Numbered from the stretch's first letter, positions 1 to 9,205 are shown. The stretch: DNA of 64,000 nt from Geobacter sp. AOG2 (GCF_019972295.1 NZ_BLJA01000001.1:776049-840048), one strand, 5' to 3'. Numbers and translations: made by a program. The notes: generated by a model from the sequence alone, not told the origin.

Positions 1-1493
1 CCTCCCTGTACTATTTCAAGCAGGAACTCAAAAACACGATCTCCAGCCAGCAAATGACCTTGCTGACCGTTGTGGCCCAAGGCATCGATCAGAAGCTGAC
101 GGCTGCCCAGAAAACAATTATTGAAGCATCCCGCGATGTCACGCCCGGCATGGTTGCAGACCCGGATGCGGCGCAGCGTTTTCTCGACAGCCAGCACAGC
201 ATCAAGAGTCTCTTCGACAACGGGATCTACCTGTTCTCGAAAGATGGGCGGATCATCGCCGAAGCACCTTTTCTCCCCGGCCGGCGCGGTAAGGATGTCT
301 CTTTCCGGCAGTTTTATCAACAAACCATTGCCACGGGAAATGCGGTCATTTCGACCCCCTTCATTTCAACCCATTCCCCTGGGACGCCGGCGCTCAACAT
401 CACCGCCCCGGTACGGGACAAGAACGGGAGATTGATTGCTATCCTGGGCGGTGGCGTAAACCTGCTGCAAGATAATTTCCTGGGCGACCTGTCCCATATC
501 CGCATAGCAAAAAAGGGATATCTCCTCCTGGTGGCCGGCGACCGGACCGTCATCATGCACCCGGACAGATCGCGGATCATAGCGACCAAGATCGCACCGG
601 GTGCTAACAAGCTGCTGGACAGGGCGTTGGAAGGTACTGAAGGGGTTGGTGAATATACCAACTTCCGTGGTGTGCGCGTCCTGTCGTCCTTCAAGCGTCT
701 CCACTCCACCGACTGGGTCGTCGGCGCCGATTATCCGCTGGACGAAGCCTACCAATCGGTCCACCGCCTGGAAAGATATTTTTTCGCGGCGGTGGTTGTC
801 AGCGTCTGCCTGATCATCCTGATCGTCAGACTGATCATGGGGAACTACACCAGCACTCTGGTGCGCTTCGCCGAACACGTCGGGCAGATCTCTTCCAAGA
901 ACGGTGCCGACCGCCTGTTCAGGATCGAGAGCGAGGATGAGGTGGGGCTCGTGGCGCAGACCTTCAACGCCATGATCCAGGACCAGGACAAGAAGAACGA
1001 AGAACTGTTCTACATCAGCACCCACGACGCCCTTTCGGGGCTTTACAACCGCGCCTATTTCGACGACCAGATGGACCGGCTCTCCGCCGGCCGTATCACC
1101 CCTATCTCCGTGGTGATGGCCGATATCGACGACCTCAAGGTTTTCAACGACAGTCACGGCCATTCGGCCGGCGACGTGCTGATCACCACCGTTGCCCTGA
1201 TCCTGCTGGAATCGTTCCGCGCCGAAGACGTGGTTGCCCGCATCGGCGGTGACGAATTCGCCATCCTGCTGCCGGGCGTGGATGCCGTCCAGGCGGACGT
1301 TGCCCTGAAACGGGTCAGGAGCGTGGCGGACAAGTATGCTGCCCAGGCCAGCGGGCTTACCCTGTCCATCTCCCTGGGGTGCGCCACGGTGCAGGACCCG
1401 ACCAAACTGGACGAAGCCCTACAGCATGCCGACCAGCAGATGTACCTGGATAAGGTGAGCCGCAAGCTGGTGGAAAAGGAATCGGAATTGTAG
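1..1493 (+). CDS. Membrane sensor diguanylate cyclase (dCache-HAMP-GGDEF), 5' end cut by window
   Basis: The reading frame is open to the window edge, so the N-terminus is missing. Counting from the first in-window Met (base 54), residues 1-235 resemble an extracellular Cache sensor domain. A membrane segment lies at about 241-263, a HAMP linker at 264-315 and a GGDEF domain at 325-475. The active-site GGDEF (398-402) and the RxxD inhibitory site (389-392) are intact. The guanine-contacting Asp after GHxxG is present, so c-di-GMP rather than cGAMP is the expected product. It should make c-di-GMP from GTP in response to a periplasmic ligand that cannot be inferred. No partner gene is adjacent. 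Confidence 0.9.
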   Translation, partial: SLYYFKQELKNTISSQQMTLLTVVAQGIDQKLTAAQKTIIEASRDVTPGMVADPDAAQRFLDSQHSIKSLFDNGIYLFSKDGRIIAEAPFLPGRRGKDVSFRQFYQQTIATGNAVISTPFISTHSPGTPALNITAPVRDKNGRLIAILGGGVNLLQDNFLGDLSHIRIAKKGYLLLVAGDRTVIMHPDRSRIIATKIAPGANKLLDRALEGTEGVGEYTNFRGVRVLSSFKRLHSTDWVVGADYPLDEAYQSVHRLERYFFAAVVVSVCLIILIVRLIMGNYTSTLVRFAEHVGQISSKNGADRLFRIESEDEVGLVAQTFNAMIQDQDKKNEELFYISTHDALSGLYNRAYFDDQMDRLSAGRITPISVVMADIDDLKVFNDSHGHSAGDVLITTVALILLESFRAEDVVARIGGDEFAILLPGVDAVQADVALKRVRSVADKYAAQASGLTLSISLGCATVQDPTKLDEALQHADQQMYLDKVSRKLVEKESEL

Positions 1494-1616
1494 GAGGTTG
1501 TTGAAAAACAGCCATCAGGCCTTCGTCCTCGAAAGCCCTTTTGTACGGCGTAGCGCTGCTAGGCCTCCCCAGGGCTTTTTGCGGGTGCGACGATCTGACT
1601 ATTTTTGAACAACCTC
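1494..1616. repeat. Palindromic intergenic repeat element (MITE-like)
   Basis: The ends are inverted copies: GAGGTTGTTGAAAAACAG on the left, and the right end reads GAGGTTGTTCAAAAATAG in reverse complement (16 of 18 match). A nested pair, AAAGCCCT/AGGGCTTT, lies inside. It starts directly after the stop codon of the cyclase. The first 21 bases recur on the other strand at 29548-29569, so this is a dispersed element. No coding capacity was seen. Confidence 0.6.
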
Positions 1617-1686
1617 AGTTTTCAACAGTCAGTTAGTAGCTTTCCGTTACATTATATACCCATCTTCGAGGAGGATTGAGGCACCA

Positions 1687-2919
1687 ATGGCAAAAATCAA
1701 CGACAACTACCTGAAACTGAAAGCAGGCTATCTGTTCCCGGAGATCGGCCGCCGCGTGCGCGCCTTTGCCGAGGCCAACCCGACCGCCAAGGTCATCCGC
1801 CTGGGCATCGGCGACGTCACCCGCCCCCTGGCCCCGGCCGTGATCAAGGCCTTCCACGACGCCGTGGACGATCTGGCGACTATCGACAAATTCGCCGGTT
1901 ACGGCCCGGAGCAGGGCTACGACTGGCTGATCGACGCCATCATCGAAAAATCCTACAAGCCGCTGGGGGTCAGTCTCAAAACGGACGAGATGTTCATCTC
2001 CGACGGCTCCAAGTGCGACTGCGCCAACATCCTGGACATCTTTGCCCTGGACAACGTGGTGGCCATCGGCGACCCGGTCTACCCGGTCTACAACGACACC
2101 AACGTCATGATCGGCCGCACCGGCGAGGCCGACGACAAGGGGTACTACAAGAACATCGTCTACCTGCCCTGTAACGAGGCCAACGGTTTTATCCCGGCCC
2201 TGCCAACCCAAAAGGTGGACATCATCTATCTCTGCTTCCCCAACAACCCGACCGGGGTGGTGGCATCCAAGGACGAACTGAAGAAATGGGTCGATTACGC
2301 CCTTGCCAACGACGCGGTGATCTTTTTCGACGCCGCCTACGAAGCCTTCATCACCGATCCCGCCATTCCCCACTCCATCTACGAGATCGAAGGGGCCAAG
2401 CGGTGCGCCATCGAGTTCCGCTCCTTCTCCAAGACCGCCGGTTTCACCGGCGTGCGTTGCGGTCTGGTGGTCGTGCCGGAGGAGGTTATGGGCACCACCT
2501 CAACCGGTGAGAAGTACAGCTTCAACAAGCTCTGGCTGCGCCGCACCACCACCAAGTTCAACGGCGCCTCCTACCCGGTGCAGCGGGCCGCCGCCGCGGT
2601 CTACAGCGACGAGGGGTGGAAACAGACCAGGGAGATCATCGATTACTACATGGAGAACGCCCGCATCATTCGCGAAGGTCTGGCGGAAGCGGGGCTGACG
2701 GTCTACGGCGGGGTCAACGCCCCCTACATCTGGCTCAAGACGCCTGCCGGCATGACCAGTTGGGACTTCTTCGACAAACTCCTGAACGAGGCCAACGTGG
2801 TGGGAACACCCGGTTCCGGTTTCGGCCCCAGCGGGGAAGGGTTTTTCCGGCTGTCGGCCTTCGGGAATCGTGACAATGTCATTGAGGCGGTGGATAGGAT
2901 CAAAAAGAACCTGAAATAG
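1687..2919 (+). CDS. dapL: LL-diaminopimelate aminotransferase
   Basis: A 410-residue class I/II PLP aminotransferase. It converts tetrahydrodipicolinate and glutamate directly to LL-diaminopimelate, bypassing the succinylase or acetylase steps of lysine and peptidoglycan precursor synthesis. The Schiff-base lysine is K249 in SFSKTAGF, and the substrate/PLP motif FPNNPTG is at about 184-190. The length matches the family. The start is supported by GAGGAGG 10 bases upstream. It stands alone, preceded by a palindromic repeat and followed by a strong hairpin. DapL is typical of chlamydiae, plants, cyanobacteria and Desulfuromonadia, which supports the taxonomic placement. Confidence 0.95.
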   Translation: MAKINDNYLKLKAGYLFPEIGRRVRAFAEANPTAKVIRLGIGDVTRPLAPAVIKAFHDAVDDLATIDKFAGYGPEQGYDWLIDAIIEKSYKPLGVSLKTDEMFISDGSKCDCANILDIFALDNVVAIGDPVYPVYNDTNVMIGRTGEADDKGYYKNIVYLPCNEANGFIPALPTQKVDIIYLCFPNNPTGVVASKDELKKWVDYALANDAVIFFDAAYEAFITDPAIPHSIYEIEGAKRCAIEFRSFSKTAGFTGVRCGLVVVPEEVMGTTSTGEKYSFNKLWLRRTTTKFNGASYPVQRAAAAVYSDEGWKQTREIIDYYMENARIIREGLAEAGLTVYGGVNAPYIWLKTPAGMTSWDFFDKLLNEANVVGTPGSGFGPSGEGFFRLSAFGNRDNVIEAVDRIKKNLK

Positions 2920-2932
2920 ATTGTAGTCGACA

Positions 2933-2955
2933 AGGCGGCCAATTATTGGCCGCCT
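2933..2955 (+). terminator. GGCGGCC-type hairpin after dapL
   Basis: A perfect 11-bp inverted repeat, AGGCGGCCAAT/ATTGGCCGCCT, with a 1-base centre. The following T tract is poor. It is one of six closely similar hairpins in this window. Confidence 0.6.
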
Positions 2956-3018
2956 GTATTCACCAAACATTGACAAAAATACCGCAGCCGTGCCATAAAA
3001 TAGCCCGCACAAGGGAAA

Positions 3019-3055
3019 GCCGCTTCTGCCTGATGAAGCGGTTTTTGTTTTTCCC
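3019..3055 (+). terminator. Intrinsic terminator-like hairpin upstream of the DUF445 gene
   Basis: CCGCTTC pairs with GAAGCGG, followed by TTTTTGTTTTT. It lies 40-75 bases before the GTG start of the next gene. It may be a second terminator for dapL or a leader hairpin. Confidence 0.55.
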
Positions 3056-3093
3056 GGGGGATGTTCCTGCAAAAATATTTTCGGAGATAGTGT

Positions 3094-4356
3094 GTGGACA
3101 ACAGAAAACGACTACTGATCAGAAACAAGACAATAGCCACGGGATTGATGATCGGCGCGGCTCTGCTGTTTGTGGTGGCCCGCCTGCACAAGGGGCAGGG
3201 GCACTGGGAGTGGGTTGCCGCTTTTGCGGAGGCGGCCATGGTCGGCGCCCTGGCGGACTGGTTCGCCGTGGTGGCGCTGTTCCGCCACCCTTTGGGAGTA
3301 CCCATACCCCATACGGCCATCATCAAGAACAAAAAGGACGTCATTGCCGGGAACCTGGCGGGCTTTATCCGCGACAAATTCCTGGCCAGCGATACCCTGA
3401 TCGCCAAGCTGCGGGAGTACAACCCGGCCGAACATCTTGCCGCGTATCTGATGTCGAAGGATAATGCCGCCGGTCTGGCCAAAGGGGCGACCCGTGTGCT
3501 TGCCGATTCCCTGGATTTCATCCATGACGAGCGGGTGCAGCGGTTGTTGCGGGCCGCCCTGGGCAGCCGGATCGAAAACTTCGATCTATCCACTGCCACC
3601 GGTACGATGCTCGATGCGCTCAGAAAGGACAATCGTCACCAAATCGTCCTCGATGACCTGTTGCGCCGTTGTGCCGCGTGGCTGGCGACCGATGAGGCGC
3701 AGGCCAGGCTGGCCAACGCCATTGATACCATGTGCAAGAAGGAATACCCGATCCTGGCGGCTTTCATCCCCAACCGCGAACAGTTTGCCAAAGGGGTGGG
3801 GGAAAAGGTGGTACACCGGATCAACGTATTTATCCAGGAGGTCAACGCCGATCCTTGTCATGAGGTCCGGTACCGGTTCGATACCACCGTGACGGAGTTT
3901 ATTGCCCGGTTGAAGTCCGACCCGGCGTTGCGGGACAAGATCGAGACGATCAAGGGTGAGGTCGTCCATAACCAGGCAATAGCCGATTACGCCCGGAGCA
4001 TCGGCAACGATTTGAAGGGTTGGCTGAGCGACGACCTGCATCAGCCCGAGTCACAGGTGCAGGAGAAGATTGCGGCGGCGGTTGCCGGTCTCGGCGCGGC
4101 CTTGTCCCGCAACCGGGGGTTGCAGGAGTCGCTGAATGCTTATCTGGAAACCCTGATACTACATTACGGGGATGGGCTGCGGACTGCGGTTGCCGGGCAT
4201 ATTTCCGGCACCATGCAACGGTGGGAAAGCGACGACTATACCAGCGAGATCGAGCTGAGCATCGGTTCCGACCTGCAATTTATCAGGATGAACGGCACCC
4301 TGGTGGGCGGCGTGATCGGCCTGCTCCTGCATGCCGTCTCTCTGCTGCTCGGGTAG
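3094..4356 (+). CDS. DUF445 family membrane-anchored protein
   Basis: A 420-residue protein of the DUF445 (YjiN-like) family. An N-terminal hydrophobic segment (about 15-28) is followed by the family's typical glycine/alanine-rich stretch with ALADWFAVVALFRHPLG. The long middle is predicted helical, and a C-terminal hydrophobic segment (about 400-419) follows GTLVGGVIGLL. The family is thought to be membrane-attached, but its biochemical role is unknown. The start is GTG with CGGAG upstream. It is probably transcribed alone or with the following acetyltransferase, 33 bases downstream. Confidence 0.85.
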   Translation: MDNRKRLLIRNKTIATGLMIGAALLFVVARLHKGQGHWEWVAAFAEAAMVGALADWFAVVALFRHPLGVPIPHTAIIKNKKDVIAGNLAGFIRDKFLASDTLIAKLREYNPAEHLAAYLMSKDNAAGLAKGATRVLADSLDFIHDERVQRLLRAALGSRIENFDLSTATGTMLDALRKDNRHQIVLDDLLRRCAAWLATDEAQARLANAIDTMCKKEYPILAAFIPNREQFAKGVGEKVVHRINVFIQEVNADPCHEVRYRFDTTVTEFIARLKSDPALRDKIETIKGEVVHNQAIADYARSIGNDLKGWLSDDLHQPESQVQEKIAAAVAGLGAALSRNRGLQESLNAYLETLILHYGDGLRTAVAGHISGTMQRWESDDYTSEIELSIGSDLQFIRMNGTLVGGVIGLLLHAVSLLLG

Positions 4357-4389
4357 CCACTCTATTTCAGTAATCACCACGGGGCCTCT

Positions 4390-4911
4390 ATGAAGATTCA
4401 AACGGTGACAATGGAAAACCGCGTCAAGGTCTATGCCCTGTTGCAACGCGCCTTTCCCCGTAGCGCTTATGAAGCCGCGCTGGTGCAAAAACTCCACGAG
4501 AACTGCCGGGCCGTGCACGAGTGGGTCTGTATCCACACCAACAAGGTCATTGCGTACATCGCCTTTTCCCCAGCCTATCACGGCAAGGAGGTCTGCGGCC
4601 TGCACCTGGCGCCCATGGCCGTGGCGCCCGATTTTCAAAGGCAGGGGGTGGGCGCGGAACTGCTTCGGTTTGCCCTGCGGCAGGAGGCGATCAAAAGCCA
4701 AACCCTGTTCGTCCTGGGCGAACCGGCCTATTACACCAGGTTCGGCTTTGAGCCATGCAGTATGCCGGTCTGCCCGTTCGATACCAACAACGCGCATTTC
4801 CTGAGCATGCGCAACACCGTTGCCACCAGTTTTGTTGTTGGCTACGAACCCGAGTTCAAAACCGCCGCGCCGCCGCCCCGCGCGCAGGGTAAAAAACACC
4901 GGACCCGGTGA
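4390..4911 (+). CDS. GNAT family N-acetyltransferase (YhbS-like)
   Basis: A 173-residue GCN5-related acetyltransferase. The acetyl-CoA pyrophosphate loop is visible as QRQGVGAELL after the beta-4 strand LAPMAVAPDF. The late-domain motif LGEPAYYTRFGFEP is typical of the YhbS/COG3153 group. The substrate cannot be inferred. The C-terminus ends in a basic Pro/Ala-rich tail. It follows the DUF445 gene closely on the same strand and may be co-transcribed. Confidence 0.8.
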   Translation: MKIQTVTMENRVKVYALLQRAFPRSAYEAALVQKLHENCRAVHEWVCIHTNKVIAYIAFSPAYHGKEVCGLHLAPMAVAPDFQRQGVGAELLRFALRQEAIKSQTLFVLGEPAYYTRFGFEPCSMPVCPFDTNNAHFLSMRNTVATSFVVGYEPEFKTAAPPPRAQGKKHRTR

Positions 4912-4986
4912 GCACCAGAAGATTCGGGTGGTCGCGCACGTCATATAAAAAGGTGACCAATTCTGCTGCCTTCGTTGCCTCCCCTG

Positions 4987-5355
4987 CTAGGGTTTCTTAC
5001 CGGCCGGATTCATCTGCCACAGGGCCAGTGTCGCCCCGGTCGGGTCGGTGATGACGCTGAACCAGCCGATGCCGGGGATCTCGGTAACCTCCTTGCAGAT
5101 CGTCGCCCCGAGAGCTCGGGCCTTGTCGGTGGCGACGACCGCGTCGTCCACCAGCACGTAGGCCATCCAGCAGGAGGGCGAATCGGGCTGGACGGTTCTC
5201 ATGATGCCGCCGCCGGTCCCTTCGCCCACCTTGATCAGGGTATAGTCCATTCCCGGTATCTCTTCCAACTCCCAATCAAACAGCCCGGTATAAAACGCCT
5301 TGGCCTTGGCCACGTCGGTGGTCGCCAACTCCACATGCACGAACGGATTTGCCAT
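4987..5355 (-). CDS. VOC (glyoxalase/bleomycin resistance) superfamily protein
   Basis: A 122-residue single-module protein with the paired beta-alpha-beta-beta-beta pattern of the vicinal oxygen chelate fold: FVHVELATTDVAKAKAFY at the start and a second module after about residue 65 ending in GATLALWQ. Such proteins bind a divalent metal and act as lyases, dioxygenases or binding proteins, and the substrate is unknown here. The ATG at 5355 is preferred over an upstream TTG because AGAAAGGAAG lies just before it. It converges with the acetyltransferase. Confidence 0.8.
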   Translation of the reverse strand: MANPFVHVELATTDVAKAKAFYTGLFDWELEEIPGMDYTLIKVGEGTGGGIMRTVQPDSPSCWMAYVLVDDAVVATDKARALGATICKEVTEIPGIGWFSVITDPTGATLALWQMNPAGKKP

Positions 5356-5572
5356 GACACGCTTCCTTTCTGTCGGCAATAGTATGCTCTTCCTTCATTA
5401 TACGCCGTCCTGGGCAAAACGGTCGCTATGGAATCCCGGAACAATTTTGGGATACACAACCCACTACATGGCGATTGGTGGTGGATGTTCTTTGCACGAT
5501 AGTGCATACTGGTTTCGCCGGAAGGCGCCGTTGACGCAAGAAGCGCCCATTAACCCTGATGGAGAATAACCT

Positions 5573-5788
5573 ATGGAAGTAGATCTGGCCTTGCTGAGAA
5601 ACCTGCTGAGCAAACGGGGCGATGAGATTGAAAAGATCGTTGCCGGGACCGGCTATCTGGCAAAAACCGTTGTGGGAGTCGGCACCTTTTTACTCGATAA
5701 CGAAGGGGACATAGGTCTCTTGACCTCGAAACAAAAGGCCGTCTTTGACAAGTTCCTCCAGCCGCTGCTGGAGGAAGCCCGCAGATAG
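5573..5788 (+). CDS. Small conserved protein, function unknown
   Basis: A 71-residue predicted helical protein starting MEVDLALLRNLLSKRG. It has no signal peptide, no cysteines and no recognised domain. A GGAG ribosome-binding site lies upstream, and a strong GGCGGCC-type terminator follows 37 bases after the stop, so it looks like a complete monocistronic gene. The middle has an alternating basic/hydrophobic pattern and the C-terminus is amphipathic. I do not recognise the family. Confidence 0.65.
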   Translation: MEVDLALLRNLLSKRGDEIEKIVAGTGYLAKTVVGVGTFLLDNEGDIGLLTSKQKAVFDKFLQPLLEEARR

Positions 5789-5824
5789 CCGATAACGCAC
5801 TTCATACAGGGAAAGCCTGATGAC

Positions 5825-5855
5825 GAAGGCGGCCAATCGGCCGCCTTCCGTTTCT
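5825..5855 (+). terminator. Intrinsic terminator (GGCGGCC type)
   Basis: GAAGGCGGCC/GGCCGCCTTC hairpin with an AAT loop, followed by a short T-rich run. It ends the 71-residue gene. Confidence 0.75.
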
Positions 5856-6019
5856 TGCGCGGACATCGTCTGCGCAAGCGGAGTCATGGGCGGTGGCGTA
5901 ATGGAACAGACGCCGTGAGGTGGGTCTGGGCAGGGCTGAAAAGGGTGGGACAATGCCAAACAAGCTGGAAGAAAACAGGATAATGATTCCGGCACAAAAA
6001 AACGATTGAAGGTGGAACT

Positions 6020-6199
6020 ATGAGTTTATTCAATATATGGAACCCTGTGAAGGTTTGTCGTACCCGCATGATCAGTAAGGACTTTTTCGAGTGCAAGGTG
6101 AAAAAGCCCGATCCTGAATTCTGCGAGTATTCCCTCCGTATGGGGGGTAGCTACATCTGCAACCATCCTGACCGCCTCGGATTTTCGAACAAAAAATAG
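6020..6199 (+). CDS. Small four-cysteine protein, function unknown
   Basis: A 59-residue protein with a good ribosome-binding site (AAGGTGG, 5 bases before ATG). It starts MSLFNIWNPVKVCRTRM and holds four Cys, at about positions 13, 25, 35 and 45, spaced regularly and each in a charged context (VCRT, ECKV, FCEY, ICNH). This could be a small metal-binding fold, but that is inference. A structured-looking region follows it directly, before the pseudouridine synthase gene. Confidence 0.55.
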   Translation: MSLFNIWNPVKVCRTRMISKDFFECKVKKPDPEFCEYSLRMGGSYICNHPDRLGFSNKK

Positions 6200-6355
6200 C
6201 TCGTGGCACTTGGGGTAATCGTGAGACTACGAGCACGAACAAACCGCACGGGACGCAAAGGACTCTCACGACTCCCTGCAAGGGGCCCCGCTTCCGTGGC
6301 CGCTTAGCCTGGGTGGTCTACAGGCGCCATGCGACATAGTGTTGATCAAGGACAC
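6200..6355 (+). ncRNA. Possible structured leader RNA with a GEMM-like core
   Basis: The 160-base gap before the pseudouridine synthase gene contains AAACC, four bases, then GGGACGCAAAG, which matches the conserved core of c-di-GMP-I (GEMM) aptamers. GTGAGA and TCTCAC flank the core and can pair, and CCCT-GCA-AGGG follows. The closing stem and the 3' half of a true GEMM aptamer are not convincing, so this is only a candidate. Confidence 0.25.
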
Positions 6356-6360
6356 GTTAC

Positions 6361-7242
6361 ATGGGTATCTCTAAATATCCTTCCGTCGTTACCATGCCGA
6401 AAGTCGGGATGCCGTACCCTTCCATCCTCGACTTCCTGAGCGATAGATTCCCCGCCATTCCCGGCGAAACCTGGAAGGAACGTATCTCAGGGGGAAAGGT
6501 CCTTGGCGAAGATGGACAGCGTATCACCCTGGATACGGGCTACGTTCCCTTGAAGCGTCTCTTCTATTTCCGCGAGGTAGCTGCCGAACCGTCCATCCCT
6601 TTTGCCGAAAAGATATTGCATCTGGACGACCATATCCTGGTCGCCTGCAAACCCCATTTTCTCCCCGTCACCCCTGGAGGGCGGTATGTTGACGAATGTC
6701 TGTTGAACCGCCTGCGCGCCAGCACCGGGATAGATGAACTGGTCCCGTTGCACCGCATAGATCGCGAAACAGCCGGCTTGGTGCTCTTTTCCGTCAACAA
6801 GGAGAGCAGGGGGCTTTACGGCAGCCTTTTCCTGGAAGGTCTCGTGGAGAAGGCCTACCAGGCGCTTTCGGCGTGCCAACCTTCTCAGGAGCCTGCATCG
6901 TGGGATGTGGCGAACAGGATCGAGCAAGGTGAACCGTGGTTCCGCATGAAGACGGTACCCGGCGTTGCCAATGCGCGATCCGCCATCCACCTGGTGGAGA
7001 CCAGGGGAGCCATGGCCCGATTTGTCCTGCATCCGTACACCGGCAAGACCCATCAGTTGCGGCTCCACATGAGCGGTCTCGGCTTCGGGATACTGAATGA
7101 CCGCTACTATCCCGAATTGCAGGTTGAGAGCAAGGATGATTTTGAGGCCCCGCTCCAACTCGTCGCCCAAAGGCTGCGCTTCAAGGATCCAGTGAACGGC
7201 GGCTACCGGGAATTTGTCTCCGAGCGTCCGCTTTTATGGTAG
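6361..7242 (+). CDS. RluA-family RNA pseudouridine synthase
   Basis: A 293-residue enzyme that isomerises uridine to pseudouridine in RNA. The catalytic motif HRIDRETAGLVLF (about 131-143) carries the essential Asp. The domain continues to the C-terminal RTHQLR-like GKTHQLRLHMSGLG. No N-terminal S4 RNA-binding domain is evident. Instead the first 80 residues form a short lead-in, as in the RluA/TruC-like group that acts on 23S rRNA or tRNA. The target cannot be assigned from sequence. It is monocistronic. Confidence 0.88.
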   Translation: MGISKYPSVVTMPKVGMPYPSILDFLSDRFPAIPGETWKERISGGKVLGEDGQRITLDTGYVPLKRLFYFREVAAEPSIPFAEKILHLDDHILVACKPHFLPVTPGGRYVDECLLNRLRASTGIDELVPLHRIDRETAGLVLFSVNKESRGLYGSLFLEGLVEKAYQALSACQPSQEPASWDVANRIEQGEPWFRMKTVPGVANARSAIHLVETRGAMARFVLHPYTGKTHQLRLHMSGLGFGILNDRYYPELQVESKDDFEAPLQLVAQRLRFKDPVNGGYREFVSERPLLW

Positions 7243-7431
7243 CACGGCGGGCAGGGCCACGAATCCTGAAAAAGCATTTGCAAAAGAGCCGCAGGGACAG
7301 GGAGGGGATAATATCGGAAGGGTGCATCGTTAGGGCGATTATTGACAATACTCCGCCTCGGTGGATGGTTTTAGGTGATTTTCTTCATGTCTTTGTGGTT
7401 CTGTGGCCTGATGGCAGTTTTTAAGCATAAT

Positions 7432-7460
7432 TTGCTCAGGGAGCCGTACCATGGTATAGT
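7432..7460 (+). promoter_or_regulatory. Predicted sigma-70 promoter of dbpA
   Basis: TTGCTC, a 17-base spacer, then TATAGT. Transcription would begin near 7466, only about 8 bases before an intrinsic terminator and 70 bases before the dbpA start codon. Confidence 0.5.
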
Positions 7461-7473
7461 TGAATCGCGCCTG

Positions 7474-7508
7474 AACCACAGGGACAAACCGCCTCCTGTG
7501 GTTTTTTT
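7474..7508 (+). terminator. Leader terminator (attenuator candidate) upstream of dbpA
   Basis: AACCACAGG pairs with CCTGTGGTT (9 bp), followed by seven T. It sits between the predicted promoter and the dbpA start, so full-length dbpA mRNA needs read-through or antitermination. A similar arrangement precedes the second DEAD-box helicase gene at 56.06 kb. Confidence 0.7.
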
Positions 7509-7535
7509 GCGGGCGCAGAATGAGAGTGTATTTCC

Positions 7536-8918
7536 ATGAACCCGACCGCATTTTCCTCGCTCCGGCTGAAGGCCCCCCTGCTCAAGAACCTGGTTTCCCT
7601 CGGTTATGCCGAGATGACGCCGGTTCAGGCCCATTCCCTGCCCCTCATCCTGGCCGGCAAGGACGTGATCGCCAAGGCCAAGACCGGCAGCGGCAAAACG
7701 GCGGCCTTCGGCATCGGCCTGTTGACCCATCTGGATGCAGCATCCTTCCGGGTGCAGGCGCTGGTGCTCTGCCCGACCCGCGAACTGGCCGATCAGGTCG
7801 GTAAGGAGTTGCGCCGCATTGCCCGGTTCACCGACAACATCAAGATCCTGACGATATGCGGCGGCGTCCCCTTCGGCCCCCAGCTCACCTCCCTGGAGCA
7901 TGGCGCCCACGTGGTGGTCGGCACCCCCGGTCGCTTACTGGACCATCTGCGTCGCGGCAGCCTCGACCTGTCCGCTTTACGCACCCTGGTGCTGGACGAG
8001 GCGGACCGAATGCTCGATATGGGCTTTCAGGAGGATATCAGCGCACTGATCGCCGCCGCCCCTCCCAAGAGGCAGACCCTGCTGTTTTCCGCCACCTACC
8101 CGGAGTCCATTGCCGCCATGAGCGAGGCGATCCAGCATGAGCCGGTGGAGGTCAGCGTGGACGAGACCCATGACGAGGGTTCCATTGAACAGGTTTTCTA
8201 CGAGGTGGGCCACGAGCAGCGAACCGAGGCGGTAGCGCGCATTCTTGGGCATTATCGCCCGGAATCAACCCTGGTCTTTTGCAACACCAAGCTGGAATGC
8301 CAGGATCTGGCCGATGCCCTGGTCAACCGGGGTTTTGCCGCCCTGGCCATCCACGGCGACCTGGAACAGCGGGAACGGGATCAAGTGCTGGTCCGGTTTG
8401 CCAACCGGAGCGCCACGGTGCTGGTGGCTACCGATGTGGCTGCTCGCGGGTTGGACATCAAGGAGTTGCCGGCGGTGATCAATTATGAACTGTCCCGCAA
8501 TCCGGAGATTCACACCCACCGCATCGGCCGTACCGGTCGTGCCGGGGGACAGGGGCTGGCCGTCAGCCTGACGACCCCCCGGGAGAGCCGGTTGATCGCT
8601 GCCCTTGAGGATGCATTGGGGAACACCATTACCCGCGGGGACCTTGCAGCTTTGGCGCCGGCGACGGGCAGGCCAGCGGCGCCCCCTATGGTGACCCTCA
8701 GCATCGACGGTGGCCGCAAGAACAAGTTGCGCCCCGGGGATATCCTGGGCGCCCTGACCGGCGAGGGAGGAATTGCGGGGAGCGAGGTAGGCAGGATCGA
8801 TGTTTTCGACTTCCTTACCTATGTGGCGATCTTGAGGAACAGTAGCGATCAGGCCCTGGCCTGCCTGGGGAAAAACAGGATTAAGGGGCGCTTTTTCAAG
8901 GTGCGGAAAATAGAGTGA
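7536..8918 (+). CDS. dbpA: ATP-dependent RNA helicase DbpA
   Basis: A 460-residue DEAD-box helicase. Visible motifs are I AKTGSGKT (48-55), Ia PTRELA, II DEAD (154-157), III SAT (185-187) and VI HRIGRTGRAG. The last 75 residues form the DbpA RNA-binding domain, which in E. coli docks the enzyme on hairpin 92 of 23S rRNA for late 50S ribosome assembly. Length and architecture match DbpA. The leader contains a terminator between a predicted promoter and the start, suggesting expression is controlled by attenuation. It is monocistronic. Confidence 0.92.
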   Translation: MNPTAFSSLRLKAPLLKNLVSLGYAEMTPVQAHSLPLILAGKDVIAKAKTGSGKTAAFGIGLLTHLDAASFRVQALVLCPTRELADQVGKELRRIARFTDNIKILTICGGVPFGPQLTSLEHGAHVVVGTPGRLLDHLRRGSLDLSALRTLVLDEADRMLDMGFQEDISALIAAAPPKRQTLLFSATYPESIAAMSEAIQHEPVEVSVDETHDEGSIEQVFYEVGHEQRTEAVARILGHYRPESTLVFCNTKLECQDLADALVNRGFAALAIHGDLEQRERDQVLVRFANRSATVLVATDVAARGLDIKELPAVINYELSRNPEIHTHRIGRTGRAGGQGLAVSLTTPRESRLIAALEDALGNTITRGDLAALAPATGRPAAPPMVTLSIDGGRKNKLRPGDILGALTGEGGIAGSEVGRIDVFDFLTYVAILRNSSDQALACLGKNRIKGRFFKVRKIE

Positions 8919-9073
8919 CGGTTCTAATTGTACGGCGTGGAGCATGAAAAACGCCCGCACTGACGCACGCACGAGAATAAAATCCGCCACCGGTTCCGGT
9001 AAGTGGTATGGTATGATGACTCTTGAAGATGTCGACACGCACCAATGACCGCACGTGAAAAGGAGAAAGACTC

Positions 9074-9181
9074 ATGAGCAAAGGCGTGGACGCTAAAAAA
9101 GAAGCCAAGAAAGAACCGGCAAAGACCCCGAAGGAAAAGAAGGCCGAGAAGAAAATCAAAAAGGCTGAAAAGAAAAAGTAA
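9074..9181 (+). CDS. Small lysine-rich protein
   Basis: A 35-residue protein starting MSKGVDAKKEAKKE and made almost only of Lys, Ala, Glu and Pro. AAAGGAGAAAG lies 5 bases before the ATG, a strong ribosome-binding site, and a good hairpin terminator follows, so it looks like a real gene despite its length. The composition resembles the tails of histone H1-like proteins, and nucleic-acid binding is possible. I do not recognise a defined family. Confidence 0.55.
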   Translation: MSKGVDAKKEAKKEPAKTPKEKKAEKKIKKAEKKK

Positions 9182-9205
9182 GTTAAAGAATCACAATAGT
9201 CCGCA

